Assembly (NCBI RefSeq): GCF_014495685.1
Contig: NZ_JACTVI010000020.1
Coordinates: forward strand, 46,796-110,795
Length of the DNA: 64,000 nt
DNA from: Streptomyces sp. TRM68367
Lineage (GTDB): Bacteria; Actinomycetota; Actinomycetes; Streptomycetales; Streptomycetaceae
Reading direction: 5' to 3'
Shown here: positions 50,437 to 59,015 of the stretch, one piece after another
Position numbering within the stretch: the stretch's first letter is position 1
How the letters are laid out: each line of letters starts with the position of its first letter
Position numbers and translations under genes: made by a program
The notes under the pieces: generated by a model
The model's database searches: none
The model's input: the letters and a program-made list of their open reading frames with translations, nothing else
Told to the model about the DNA's origin: nothing

Positions 50437-51936
50437 ATGAGGCGTTTGGTCCGGTGGACGGCTCTGATGGCCGCCGCCGCACTGCTGGCGGCGGGCTGCA
50501 GCAGCGGCGCGTCCGACAACGGGGAGGACGACGGGGGCGACGCACCACTGACGGCCCAGAAGCTCGACTGGGAGCGCTGCAAGGCCACCGGCGGCGGCCC
50601 CGCGCCGAGCAGCGACTGGCAGTGCGCGACGCTCAAGGTGCCGCTGGACTGGTCGAAGCCCGAGGGCGAGACGATCGGCCTGGCACTGATCCGCGCGAAG
50701 GCACGGGGCGAGGACCGCATCGGCTCGATGCTGTTCAACTTCGGTGGCCCGGGCGGCTCGGGCGTGTCCATGATGCCGTCGTACGTCTCCAACGTCTCCT
50801 CGCTGCGCGAGCGTTACGACCTGGTGAGCTGGGACCCGCGCGGGGTGGCCGCCAGCGAGGGCGTCCGCTGCCGCGGCGACAAGGAGATCCGGGCCGCCGA
50901 GGCCGTGGACTCCACCCCGGACACCCCGGCCGAGGAGAGGGCGTACTTCCAGGACGCCGCCGCCTTCGGCAAGGGCTGCCAGAAGTCCGTCGGGAAGCTG
51001 ATGTCGCACGTCTCCACCACCGACACCGCCCGCGACATGAACCTGATGCGCCAGGTCCTCGGCGACGACAGGCTGCACTACTTCGGCATCTCCTACGGCA
51101 CCGAACTCGGCGGCGTCTACGCCCACCTGTTCCCGAAGACCGTGGGGCGGATGGTCCTGGACGCGGTCGTCGACCCGGGCGCCGACACGGTGGGCAACGC
51201 GGAGAACCAGGCCAGGGGCTTCCAGCGCGCGCTGAACGACTACCTCAGGTCCACTGGCCAAGACCCCGAGCAGGGCACGCGGAAGATCGCGGACATGCTG
51301 CGGCGGATCGACGCCGAGCCGCTGCCGACGTCGTCGCCCGGGCGGAAGCTGACCCAGCAGCTCGCGCTCACCGGCATCATCCTGCCGCTGTACAGCAAGG
51401 ACAGCTGGCCCGCGCTGACCAGCGCGCTGGAGTCGGCCGAGCAGGGCGACGGCTCGGAGCTACTGACGCTCGCCGACGGCTACAACGAGCGGGACCCGTC
51501 GGGGCACTACGGCACGACGGCCCACTCGCAACGGGTCATATCGTGCCTGGACAGCAGGCAGCGGCCGACGGTGGCGGAGACAAAGGAGCTGCTGCCGAGG
51601 TTCGAGCGGATCTCGCCCGTGTTCGGGGCCTCCATGGGCTGGGACACGGCCGGCTGGTGCCACGACTGGCCGGTACCGGGACAGCACGACACCCCGGAGG
51701 TGAACGCGCCCGGAGCGGCGCCGATCCTGGTGGTCGGCAACACCGGCGACCCCGCCACGCCCTACGAGGGCGCCCGGAAGATGGCGGACGAGCTGGGCAA
51801 GGGTGTCGGTGTGATGCTCACCTGGAGGGGCGAGGGACACGGTGCCTACGGCAGTGGGAGCGACTGCGTCGACTCGGCGGTGAACGCGTACCTGCTGAAC
51901 GGCACGGTGCCGAAGGACGGCAAGGTCTGCTCATGA
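50437..51936 (+). CDS. Secreted alpha/beta-hydrolase lipoprotein, TAP-like (copy 2)
   Basis: A 499-residue paralogue of the preceding gene, with lipobox LLAAGC, FNFGGPGGSGVSMMPS, YFGISYGTELGGVYAHLFP, NTGDPATPYEGARKMADELG and GEGHGAYGSG. Both genes share identical nucleotide stretches around the nucleophile and the acid motif, far above the similarity elsewhere. The lid region and the second half of the N-terminal domain have diverged, so specificity probably differs. ATG 50437 follows GAGGGGGT. A strong hairpin 3 bp after the stop ends the unit. Substrates are probably peptides in the cell-wall or medium space. Confidence 0.92.
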   Translation: MRRLVRWTALMAAAALLAAGCSSGASDNGEDDGGDAPLTAQKLDWERCKATGGGPAPSSDWQCATLKVPLDWSKPEGETIGLALIRAKARGEDRIGSMLFNFGGPGGSGVSMMPSYVSNVSSLRERYDLVSWDPRGVAASEGVRCRGDKEIRAAEAVDSTPDTPAEERAYFQDAAAFGKGCQKSVGKLMSHVSTTDTARDMNLMRQVLGDDRLHYFGISYGTELGGVYAHLFPKTVGRMVLDAVVDPGADTVGNAENQARGFQRALNDYLRSTGQDPEQGTRKIADMLRRIDAEPLPTSSPGRKLTQQLALTGIILPLYSKDSWPALTSALESAEQGDGSELLTLADGYNERDPSGHYGTTAHSQRVISCLDSRQRPTVAETKELLPRFERISPVFGASMGWDTAGWCHDWPVPGQHDTPEVNAPGAAPILVVGNTGDPATPYEGARKMADELGKGVGVMLTWRGEGHGAYGSGSDCVDSAVNAYLLNGTVPKDGKVCS

Positions 51937-51938
51937 CG

Positions 51939-51983
51939 GCGGCGGGGGCCTCGGGCACCCGTGATGCCCGAAGCCCCCGCCGC
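51939..51983. terminator. Convergent terminator, TAP-like gene / moeZ
   Basis: GCGGCGGGGGC pairs with GCCCCCGCCGC (11 bp), with an inner stem CTCGGGCA/TGCCCGAG extending it to an almost unbroken 20-bp hairpin between converging genes. Confidence 0.88.
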
Positions 51984-52001
51984 TCACGCAGGGAGGCCGG
52001 C

Positions 52002-53180
52002 CTAGTAGACCGGCTTGTGCGGTTCGATCTGGTTGACCCAGCCGATCACGCCGCCGCCCACGTGGACGGCGTCCGCGAAGCCCGCCGACTTCAGCACCGC
52101 GAGGACTTCCGCGCTGCGGACACCCGTCTTGCAGTGCAAGACGATCTTCTTGTCCTGCGGCAGGCTCTCCAGGGCCGTGCCCATAAGGAACTCGTTCTTC
52201 GGGATCAGCCGGGCGCCGGGGATGGAGACGATCTCGTACTCGTTCGGCTCGCGGACGTCGATGATCTCGATGCTCTCGCCGTCGTCGAGCCACTCCTTGA
52301 GCTGCTTGGGAGTGATCGTGGAGTCGGCGGCCGCCGCCTGGGCCTCCTCGGAGACGACGCCGCAGAAGGCCTCGTAGTCGATGAGCTCGGTGACGGTCGG
52401 GTTCTCGCCGCAGACCGCGCAGTCGGGGTCCTTGCGGACCTTGACCTGGCGGTACTGCATCTCCAGGGCGTCGTAGATCATCAGCCGGCCGACCAGCGGC
52501 TCACCGATGCCGGCGAGCAGCTTGATGGCCTCGTTGACCTGGATGGAGCCGATGGACGCGCACAGCACGCCCAGCACCCCGCCCTCGGCGCAGGAGGGGA
52601 CCATGCCGGGGGGCGGGGGCTCCGGGTAGAGGCACCGGTAGCAGGGGCCGTGCTCGGACCAGAAGACGGAGGCCTGGCCGTCGAAGCGGTAGATCGAGCC
52701 CCACACGTACGGCTTGTTCAGCAGCACGCAGGCGTCGTTGACCAGGTAGCGGGTCGCGAAGTTGTCCGTACCGTCGACGATCAGGTCGTACTGGCGGAAG
52801 ATGTCCATCACGTTGTCGGCCTCGAGCCGCTCCTCGTGAAGGACCACGTTCACGTACGGGTTGATGCCCTTGACGCTGTCCCGGGCGGACTCAGCCTTGG
52901 AGCGGCCGATGTCGGCCTGGCTGTGGATGATCTGGCGCTGCAGGTTCGACTCGTCGACCTCGTCGAACTCCACGATGCCGAGCGTCCCGACGCCCGCGGC
53001 GGCCAGGTACATCAGCGCCGGCGAGCCAAGGCCGCCGGCGCCCACACAGAGCACCTTGGCGTTCTTCAGCCGCTTCTGCCCGTCCATCCCGACGTCGGGG
53101 ATGATCAGGTGGCGGGAGTACCTGCGGACCTCGTCTACGGTGAGCTCAGAGGCTGGCTCGACCAGGGGTGGCAGCGACAC
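52002..53180 (-). CDS. moeZ: MoeZ (MoeB-rhodanese) adenylyltransferase/sulfurtransferase
   Basis: A 392-residue fusion: E1-like domain (1-~265) with GAGGLGSPALMYLAAAGVGT, the RQIIHSQADIGRSKAESARD segment, DNFATRYLVNDAC, and zinc CxxC pairs (CYRCLYPEPPPPG, CAVCGENPTV); then a rhodanese domain (~285-392) with active-site loop VLHCKTGVRSAEVLAV. MoeZ adenylates and sulfurates small sulfur carriers such as MoaD, ThiS-like, CysO-like proteins and thiotemplated biosynthetic carriers, serving molybdopterin, cysteine and natural-product sulfur transfer in actinomycetes. GTG or ATG near 53180 starts the conserved MSLPPLVEPASELTVDEV. The MoaE protein encoded 32 kb away needs such an activated MoaD. Confidence 0.95.
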   Translation of the reverse strand: MSLPPLVEPASELTVDEVRRYSRHLIIPDVGMDGQKRLKNAKVLCVGAGGLGSPALMYLAAAGVGTLGIVEFDEVDESNLQRQIIHSQADIGRSKAESARDSVKGINPYVNVVLHEERLEADNVMDIFRQYDLIVDGTDNFATRYLVNDACVLLNKPYVWGSIYRFDGQASVFWSEHGPCYRCLYPEPPPPGMVPSCAEGGVLGVLCASIGSIQVNEAIKLLAGIGEPLVGRLMIYDALEMQYRQVKVRKDPDCAVCGENPTVTELIDYEAFCGVVSEEAQAAAADSTITPKQLKEWLDDGESIEIIDVREPNEYEIVSIPGARLIPKNEFLMGTALESLPQDKKIVLHCKTGVRSAEVLAVLKSAGFADAVHVGGGVIGWVNQIEPHKPVY

Positions 53181-53243
53181 GGGGACTCCGTTGGTCGGTC
53201 AATCACTACAGTTGTTCTCCCCGTAACACTGCCACGGGCTTTT

Positions 53244-53987
53244 TCATTCCGAGACACCCGTCCCGATCCGCGAGACGATTTCGTCCCAGTAGCCGGGCAT
53301 GGTCTCCCAGGGGTCGGTGCCGCCGCCGCGGTCCGTGCGGTCGGTCATCCAGATCGTCGCGGCGCCCTGCCAGCGGGCGATGCGCAGCGCCTCCTCCAGG
53401 TGGGGGCGGGGCACGCCGTGGACGAAGTGGCAGAAGTGGCCGGGCGGGTAGTCGGCGGTCCACTCCTCGGCCTGCGACCAGCGGTAGTCGCTCCACGGCC
53501 CGGCGAAGGTGACCAGCTGGTCGGCGTTCTCGGCGTAGTCGGGGTGGGGGTGGGTGCCGTGGCCGAGGACGATGTGGGCGTCGTCGCTCAGCGCCCGGAG
53601 CGTGGCGATCGTGCGCCGGATCCCGGGCAGCGCGGCGCGGTCGGCAGGGCAGCGGTCCAGGAGGAAGCCGTCGACCCGGTACCAGTCGAGGTACCGCTGC
53701 GCATCGGGGAGCACGTCGGTGCGGGCGCCGTGGGCGACGTCGAGGTGGCCGAGGACGCGGACGCCCGTGTTGCGCAGCCGGCCGGCCGCTGCCAGGCAGT
53801 GCGGGTCGGGAAGGGTGCCGGGGCCGCCGGCGACGTTGAGCACGACCCAGTGCAGAGGGATGCCGGGGCGGGTGAGTTCGCCCCACTCGGCGGGGGCGAC
53901 GAGGGGGTGGGCATAGCCGGGGATGCCGAAGCCGGTGCCCACGTCGGTGCTGGACGCGGTGGCTGTGGCGCCGCTCAGATACGGCAT
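53244..53987 (-). CDS. Spherulin-4-like protein (GH135-type TIM barrel)
   Basis: A 247-residue protein with the spherulation-specific family 4 pattern: opening GFGIPGYAHPLVAPAEWGEL, strand VVLNVAGGPGTLPDPHC (family viiNPxxGPG), LDWYRVDGFLLDRCPAD (Asp at the barrel end), VLGHGTHPHPDY (family lNPGt) and DQLVTFAGPWSDYRW (family tFE). Fungal spherulin-4 (Sph3, GH135) cleaves GalNAc-rich galactosaminogalactan. Here Asn of NPGT is His and the Glu of FE is Ala, so catalysis may be altered or lost. No signal peptide is seen, which argues against secretion. Its start overlaps the epimerase gene by 13 bp. Confidence 0.82.
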   Translation of the reverse strand: MPYLSGATATASSTDVGTGFGIPGYAHPLVAPAEWGELTRPGIPLHWVVLNVAGGPGTLPDPHCLAAAGRLRNTGVRVLGHLDVAHGARTDVLPDAQRYLDWYRVDGFLLDRCPADRAALPGIRRTIATLRALSDDAHIVLGHGTHPHPDYAENADQLVTFAGPWSDYRWSQAEEWTADYPPGHFCHFVHGVPRPHLEEALRIARWQGAATIWMTDRTDRGGGTDPWETMPGYWDEIVSRIGTGVSE

Positions 53988-54934
53988 GCCGCCTCCATCC
54001 AGATGTCGGCGACGGACTCTTCGAGGTTGATCCGGGGACGCCAGCCGAGTCGGTCGCGTGCGGTGCGCACATCGGCCTGCTGCCAGCTGCCGCAGCCGTC
54101 CGGGTACGGGTACACGACCGGGCCCCCGTGATCGGGGTCGGGGCGGGGGTGGCCGATGGTGGGTCTCAGTGGGATGGGCGGTCCGTCGAGCTCGTGCAGG
54201 GCACCGCCGTAGCCGGCGACGCGGGCGAGGGTCGCGGCGGCGTCGCGGAGGCGGACGGCGCGGCCGCAGCCGATGTTGATGACGCCCTGTGCGGCGGAGA
54301 GGGAAGCCGCGTGCACGGCGCGGGCCACGTCGCGGACGTCGACGAAGTCGCGCTGGGCGCCGAGGCCGCCGAGTTTGAGCTCGCCGTCGCCGGACTGCAT
54401 CGCGCGGCGCATGGCCTCGGCGAGGCGGCCGAGCGGGGAGCCGGCGGGCGTGCCGGGGCCGGCGGGTGAGAAGACCCGCAGGACGACGGCGTCCAGGCCG
54501 GAGCCGAGGACGAGTTCGGTGGCGGCGAGTTTACTGACGCCGTAGGGGCCGCCGGGGCGTGGGACGGCGTCCTCCGCGGTGGAGGAGCCGGGCTGGCTGG
54601 GGCCGTACTCCGCGCTGCACCCGATCTGCACCAGGCGGGCGCCGCAGCCGCTGCGGCGCAGGGCCTCGCAGACGGTGGCGACGGCGACGGTGTTGTGCCG
54701 GGTGAGTTCGCGGGCGCCGCCTCTGGTGGTGCCGGCGCAGTTGATGACGACGCCGGGGTGGACCGCGTCGAGGAAGCGGGTGAGTGCGCCGGGGCTGCCG
54801 GACGCGAGGTCGAACCGGACGTCGGCGTCGTCGCCGCGGCCGAGGGCGGTGAGCTGGACGGCCGGGTCGGCGAGCAGGCGGTCGGCGACGAAGCGGCCGA
54901 TGTAGCCGTTGGCTCCGATCAGCAGGACCCTCAT
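53975..54934 (-). CDS. NAD-dependent epimerase (extended SDR, nucleotide-sugar type)
   Basis: A 319-residue extended SDR: MRVLLIGANGYIGRFVADRL (Rossmann Gx2GxxG), GVVINCAGTTRGGARELTRH, the active-site pair in LVQIGCSAEYGPSQ (Ser side) and PYGVSKLAATELV (YxxxK), and LGAQRDFVDVRDVARAV with the conserved RDFVxVxDVA substrate loop. These are the complete signatures of UDP-sugar 4-epimerases and dehydratases. Within the operon it would supply or modify the nucleotide sugar used by the glycosyltransferase. ATG 54934 has GGGAG 7 bp upstream. A 15-codon reading frame with its own ribosome site ends in the overlapping ATGA at this start. Confidence 0.9.
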   Translation of the reverse strand: MRVLLIGANGYIGRFVADRLLADPAVQLTALGRGDDADVRFDLASGSPGALTRFLDAVHPGVVINCAGTTRGGARELTRHNTVAVATVCEALRRSGCGARLVQIGCSAEYGPSQPGSSTAEDAVPRPGGPYGVSKLAATELVLGSGLDAVVLRVFSPAGPGTPAGSPLGRLAEAMRRAMQSGDGELKLGGLGAQRDFVDVRDVARAVHAASLSAAQGVINIGCGRAVRLRDAAATLARVAGYGGALHELDGPPIPLRPTIGHPRPDPDHGGPVVYPYPDGCGSWQQADVRTARDRLGWRPRINLEESVADIWMEAACRI

Positions 54935-55267
54935 CGGGCGGCTCCCGGGGCCGGGTCAGCTGGGCGGGAAGTGATCATCTGGGTTTTCTCCTTCGAACGG
55001 GTTGCGATGCCTGCCACGGCCGGTTCGGACGCCTGCGGCGGCGGGTGCGGATGGGTGTCGCGGCCTGTGCGGACGGTCGCGGCGGTTGGGCGGGCAGAGC
55101 CCGAGGCCGGGCCCAGGGGTGAGCCCGGGGCCCAGTCGGGGGCAGGGCCCGCCCCGAGGCCTGCGGGGATATGGCCGGACCCTGCGGGGGTATGGCCCGG
55201 TGTCCGGCGTTCCGGGAAGCCGGGCGCCTGAGGTGCTCTTCGGGCGGTGCGTGCCGGTCCGCGGCGG
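54935..55267 (-). other. Gap inside the polysaccharide operon; short coupled ORF near its end
   Basis: 333 bp between the membrane-protein stop and the epimerase start. A frame on the minus strand is open through most of it, but it encodes only Pro/Arg/Ala-rich sequence with no start support and looks spurious. Near the end, GAAGGAG is followed by ATG 54978 and a 15-codon frame (MITSRPADPAPGAAR) whose stop overlaps the epimerase ATG. This could couple translation of the epimerase to a leader, or the site may simply feed ribosomes to it. Confidence 0.4.
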
Positions 55268-57043
55268 TCAGCATGGGCGCTCCTGGGCGTGGGCCGAGGC
55301 GCTGGTCAGCTTTCGGGTGGCGGGGAGCAGAAGGGTGAGGGCCGCTACCGCGCATGTGAGGGTGGGAACGGCGGCCGGGCCCCAGGCGGTGACGAGGGTC
55401 TCCACGGGGATGGCCAGGAGGTCGCACCCGGGGAGGCGAGCGGCGAACACCGTGGCCAGGGCGGTCGCCTGGGCCGTGGCGGCGGCGGTGAGTACCACCG
55501 CCGGGGCCTGCGTGAAGCCATGGGCGGCGAGGAGGCGGGCGAGGAACAGGAGAGCGCCGAGGGCGAGGGCCGGGGCGTAGGCGGGCGGTTCGTCGAGGGC
55601 TGCGGCGGCAAGGGTGAGCAGGCCTTCCAGGGCACCCAGGTAGAGGGCGAAGGCGGCCAGCAGCAGCGGTCGCGCGGAGGCGGCGAAGTCCTGCAGGGCG
55701 CGGCTGGCCGCGAGTTTGCGGCGGGCGCGCGCGGTGAACAGGTGGGCGGTCCAGGCGGCGGGGGCGCAGGAAAGGGCGAGGGCCAGGACGGGGGCAGCGG
55801 TGAGAGGCCAGGGGCCGTCGGCGGCACCGGTGGGCAGGGCGTCGGGGCCTCCGGTGAGGGCGGCGGTGAGCAGTCCGTCGCCGAGCAGGGCGTAGCCGAT
55901 CAGCCAGCAGGTCCACAGTCCGGCGCCGGGGGCGGCGGCGCGGTCGGCAACGGCCAGGGGGCCGCGGCGTACGGCCGCGCGCAGGGCCAGGGTTACGGCG
56001 AGGACGCCCACGGTGGCCGCGATCAGGCGGGTGCGGCCGTGGGTGAGGTGCAGGGCGGCCACGGTCACGGCGCACAGGGCGCCGGGGAACAGGGTGAGGA
56101 GGGCCCAGTCGGCGCGGGCCCGGAGGGGCGGGGCGGGCGTGGACGGCGGGGGCGTGTCCCCGTCGCGGGGGACACGGGCGTACATCTCCTCCGCGAGGGA
56201 GAAGACGTCCCGGTGCCGGAAGCGCGCGACGGTCCGGTCGGTGACGCCCTGCGCCTCAAGCACCGCCGCGATCTCCAGGGGATGCACGGCCCGTTCGCAC
56301 AGCTCACGGTGCCGGTGCAGCAACGCCTTCACCGGGTCGGCCGCGGTGCGCCGGGGCGGGGCGGCTGTGCGGTCGGCGGCGCGGTGCGCGGTGGCCGGCG
56401 CCGCCTCGGGGACGGTCGTGGAGGTACGGCGGGAGGAGGGCTGAGGCTGGTCGGCAGCACGCACGTCGGCGGAACGGCCGCCCGGTGCCGTATCGCCGCG
56501 CCCTGTGACGGGCGCCGCGGCGTCGCCGTCCAGGCCGCTCCCCGAATCCCGGTGTCCCGCAAAAGGCGTCCTGGCGTCGCTGTCCAAGCCGGCCCCGAAA
56601 CCGGGCACCCCAGCTCCGCGCTCGTCATCCGCCGCACCCGACGACGCGAGAGCACCGAACGAGCCACTGCCCGAATCCCGGTGTCCCACGACAGGCGCCG
56701 CGACACCACCGGCCAAGCCGCTCCCTGAACCGAGCGCCGTGTCGCAGGAGACGCCCTCCCCCGAACCGAGCGCCGCATCACCGCGGACATCCGCCCCCGC
56801 GCCAGACGCCGCAGCACCCCCGCACGTGTCATTCTCGGCCCCGGACACCGACCGACCGCGTGCGACCGGACCACCGCCGTACGCGCCCGAACCACCGCTG
56901 AACGCGGCCGCCCCACCGCCGACCCGGTACGCCCCGCCGTCGCGACCACCGCCCTCCTCCCCCGCCAGCAGGTCGCTCGACCGTGCGTCCCACGCGCCGG
57001 GGCTGGCCGGTGTTGCGGGGTCGAGTTCGCCCAGGTCGCTCAT
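55268..57043 (-). CDS. Polytopic membrane protein with low-complexity cytoplasmic N terminus
   Basis: A 591-residue protein, not recognised as any named family. The first ~215 residues are Gly/Ala/Ser/Asp-rich and contain imperfect repeats (VVGHRDSGSG, FAGHRDSGSG; DAALGSGEG, DTALGSGSG). A small helical segment follows (LLHRHRELCERAVHPLEIAA then VLEAQGVTDRTVARFRHRDV), then about eight to ten hydrophobic helices from ~310 to the end (WALLTLFPGALCAVTVAALH, LLLAAFALYLGALEGLLTLA and others). The ATG overlaps the stop of the glycosyltransferase gene by 4 bp, so the two proteins are made together. By position it corresponds to the PelG-like exporter partner of PelF in Pel loci, but sequence identity to that family cannot be claimed by eye. 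Confidence 0.7.
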   Translation of the reverse strand: MSDLGELDPATPASPGAWDARSSDLLAGEEGGGRDGGAYRVGGGAAAFSGGSGAYGGGPVARGRSVSGAENDTCGGAAASGAGADVRGDAALGSGEGVSCDTALGSGSGLAGGVAAPVVGHRDSGSGSFGALASSGAADDERGAGVPGFGAGLDSDARTPFAGHRDSGSGLDGDAAAPVTGRGDTAPGGRSADVRAADQPQPSSRRTSTTVPEAAPATAHRAADRTAAPPRRTAADPVKALLHRHRELCERAVHPLEIAAVLEAQGVTDRTVARFRHRDVFSLAEEMYARVPRDGDTPPPSTPAPPLRARADWALLTLFPGALCAVTVAALHLTHGRTRLIAATVGVLAVTLALRAAVRRGPLAVADRAAAPGAGLWTCWLIGYALLGDGLLTAALTGGPDALPTGAADGPWPLTAAPVLALALSCAPAAWTAHLFTARARRKLAASRALQDFAASARPLLLAAFALYLGALEGLLTLAAAALDEPPAYAPALALGALLFLARLLAAHGFTQAPAVVLTAAATAQATALATVFAARLPGCDLLAIPVETLVTAWGPAAVPTLTCAVAALTLLLPATRKLTSASAHAQERPC

Positions 57044-58752
57044 CGCGCTCCCTCCGTGGCCGGGACGGCGCTGGTGGTATGTACGGGGCGGCCCGTGGCC
57101 CAGCCAGGGCCGCCGCGGGACAGCGCACGCGTGACCGGGGCGGTCCAGCGGCCCGGGACGTGCACCTCGGCCGGAACGCCGAACGGCAGCGGCTCACCGG
57201 CCTCGTCGAGGACGACGCGGCGCACCGGGCAGTGCGAGACGATCTCCAGGTAGATGCCGTGGAACGCCGCGATGTTCTGCTCGACGGTGAACAGTTCGAG
57301 CGCGCGGGCGCGCGCGGCGGCCCCCAAGCGTGCACGGCGCTCGGGGTCGCGCAGCAGCGCAACGCACGCCTCGGCGAGCGCCCGCGGATTGCGCGGCGGC
57401 ACGACGAGCCCGGTGCCGCCGATCACCTCCACGACCGCGCCGACGTCGGTGGACACGGTCGCCCGCCCGCAGAACATGGCCTCGACCAGGCCGATCGGGA
57501 AGCCCTCGACAACACTGGACAGCACGACCACGGCACCGGAGGCGTACGCGTCGGCGACGGACGGCACGTCCGGGCCGCCGACCTCCTCGAAGGACACCGG
57601 GTTGTCCCCGACGGTGTGCAGGCCGTCGGCCTCGTCGGGGAAGAGCTGCGCGGCGAGCGCCCGGCAGTGGCCGAGATATGCCGCACCCTCGGCCCCGGCA
57701 GGGGCACCGATGACGCGCAGCCGCGAGTTGGGCTCCTCCTTGCGAATCTCCGCGAACGCGTGCAGCAGTGAGACCAGGTCCTTGGCGGGCTCGACGCGGC
57801 CGACCCAGACGAGGGTGTCCGGGTCCCCGCACTCCGGGGACTCGCCCACTTCCGCGAAGGGCGCGGCGTCCATGCCGGGACAGACCGTGCGGAGCTTCTC
57901 GCGGTCGGCACCGCAGCGCTCCTGCCAGCGGCGGGCGTGCGTGTTCCCGGGCGTGACGAGCGCGGCCCGGCCGTAGATCTCGGCGGCGAGTCTGCCGTGG
58001 AAGGCGGCGAGCAGGGACCGCACCGCGGGCGGGGCGTCGGGCGAGGTGAGGTAGTGCGTGCGCAGGTGCACGCCGTACTCGGTCACCAGCAGGGGTACGC
58101 CGGTGAAGTGACGCGCGAGCAGGCCCGGCAGGGCGGCCGTGCCGCCGGAAGCCGCGTGGCACAGGTCGACGGCAGCGAGCCCGTCGTCCTCGTACCAGTC
58201 GAGCGAGAGGGGGCGCAGGGCGCGTTCCAGGTGCGCGGCGACGGCAAGCAGGTCAGGGACACGCGCCTCGCGCGCTGTACGGGCGGCGCCGGGCGCGCGA
58301 CAGGCACGCTCCAGGGCGCGTACGGCGGTCTCGGAGCGGAGCGCTCCGGCCAGGCCCCCCTCGCCGCGGGCGAGGTCGGCGAGGCCGTACAGGGCTTTGG
58401 TGAAACGGTCCGCCTGAACGGCCGACGACTCCTCGGAGCCGCCGGGCACCTCTCCGGCGTCCCCCTCGCACAGCACGCCCACCAGGTCGCCGTAGCACTC
58501 GGCGAAGCGCCGGCGCGCACGGCGGCCGAGCACGGCACCGTCGTCCCCGGCAGTCCACAGCGGTGCCGTACGCACGCTGCTGACTTGCGGCGGCAGCGGG
58601 ATCCAGCCCTCGGCCTCCTGGTGCTCGCTGCGGCTGAGCGCGTAGACGTCGAACTCGTGCTGCCCGAGCCCGCGCACGAGCCGGTCGCACCAGAGCCTGG
58701 CGTCACCGCTCACATACGGATAGCCACCCTCCGTAAGCAGTCCGATGCGCAC
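57040..58752 (-). CDS. GT4-family glycosyltransferase, PelF-like (DUF3492-type N terminus)
   Basis: A 570-residue glycosyltransferase. It opens with VRIGLLTEGGYPYVSGDARL then WCDRLVRGLGQHEFDVYAL, the typical beginning of PelF-type enzymes (TEGTYPYxxGGVSxW). The second half is the GT4 donor domain: TLVWVGRVEPAKDLVSLLHA, VSFEEVGGPDVPSVADAYAS and the EGFPIGLVEAMFCGRATVST motif with the donor-binding Glu pair. PelF polymerises UDP-GalNAc-type donors into the Pel exopolysaccharide. GTG 58752 matches the conserved N terminus; the longer frame to 58857 has none. It is the promoter-proximal gene of a four-gene minus-strand operon running to 53244. Confidence 0.85.
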   Translation of the reverse strand: MRIGLLTEGGYPYVSGDARLWCDRLVRGLGQHEFDVYALSRSEHQEAEGWIPLPPQVSSVRTAPLWTAGDDGAVLGRRARRRFAECYGDLVGVLCEGDAGEVPGGSEESSAVQADRFTKALYGLADLARGEGGLAGALRSETAVRALERACRAPGAARTAREARVPDLLAVAAHLERALRPLSLDWYEDDGLAAVDLCHAASGGTAALPGLLARHFTGVPLLVTEYGVHLRTHYLTSPDAPPAVRSLLAAFHGRLAAEIYGRAALVTPGNTHARRWQERCGADREKLRTVCPGMDAAPFAEVGESPECGDPDTLVWVGRVEPAKDLVSLLHAFAEIRKEEPNSRLRVIGAPAGAEGAAYLGHCRALAAQLFPDEADGLHTVGDNPVSFEEVGGPDVPSVADAYASGAVVVLSSVVEGFPIGLVEAMFCGRATVSTDVGAVVEVIGGTGLVVPPRNPRALAEACVALLRDPERRARLGAAARARALELFTVEQNIAAFHGIYLEIVSHCPVRRVVLDEAGEPLPFGVPAEVHVPGRWTAPVTRALSRGGPGWATGRPVHTTSAVPATEGAR

Positions 58753-59015
58753 GAGTGCACCCCCGATCTCCCGTATGGGGAGCCGCCGTTGATCCGGCGG
58801 CTCGCAGCGGGACGAACGTATGCGGACAAGGCGGTGGCGCGGCGGACGGTTGTCCATCGCGCCACCAAAAGGGGTGAACGGGCGTAACTTTCCTGTGCGG
58901 CGCGCGTTCGTCGCGCTAAGGGACCATCCGGCTGCGGATCGTCACAAAGAGCATGGACTCGCCCACGGTACGGCGGAGGTTGAGGGAGGAGACGGGGTCG
59001 AGGGCCGGCCCGCTG

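Noticed and set aside
54975..56075. 366-aa minus-strand frame spanning the membrane-protein end and the following gap
   Set aside because: It lies mostly in a shadow frame of the membrane-protein gene, is Pro/Arg-rich and has no start support.
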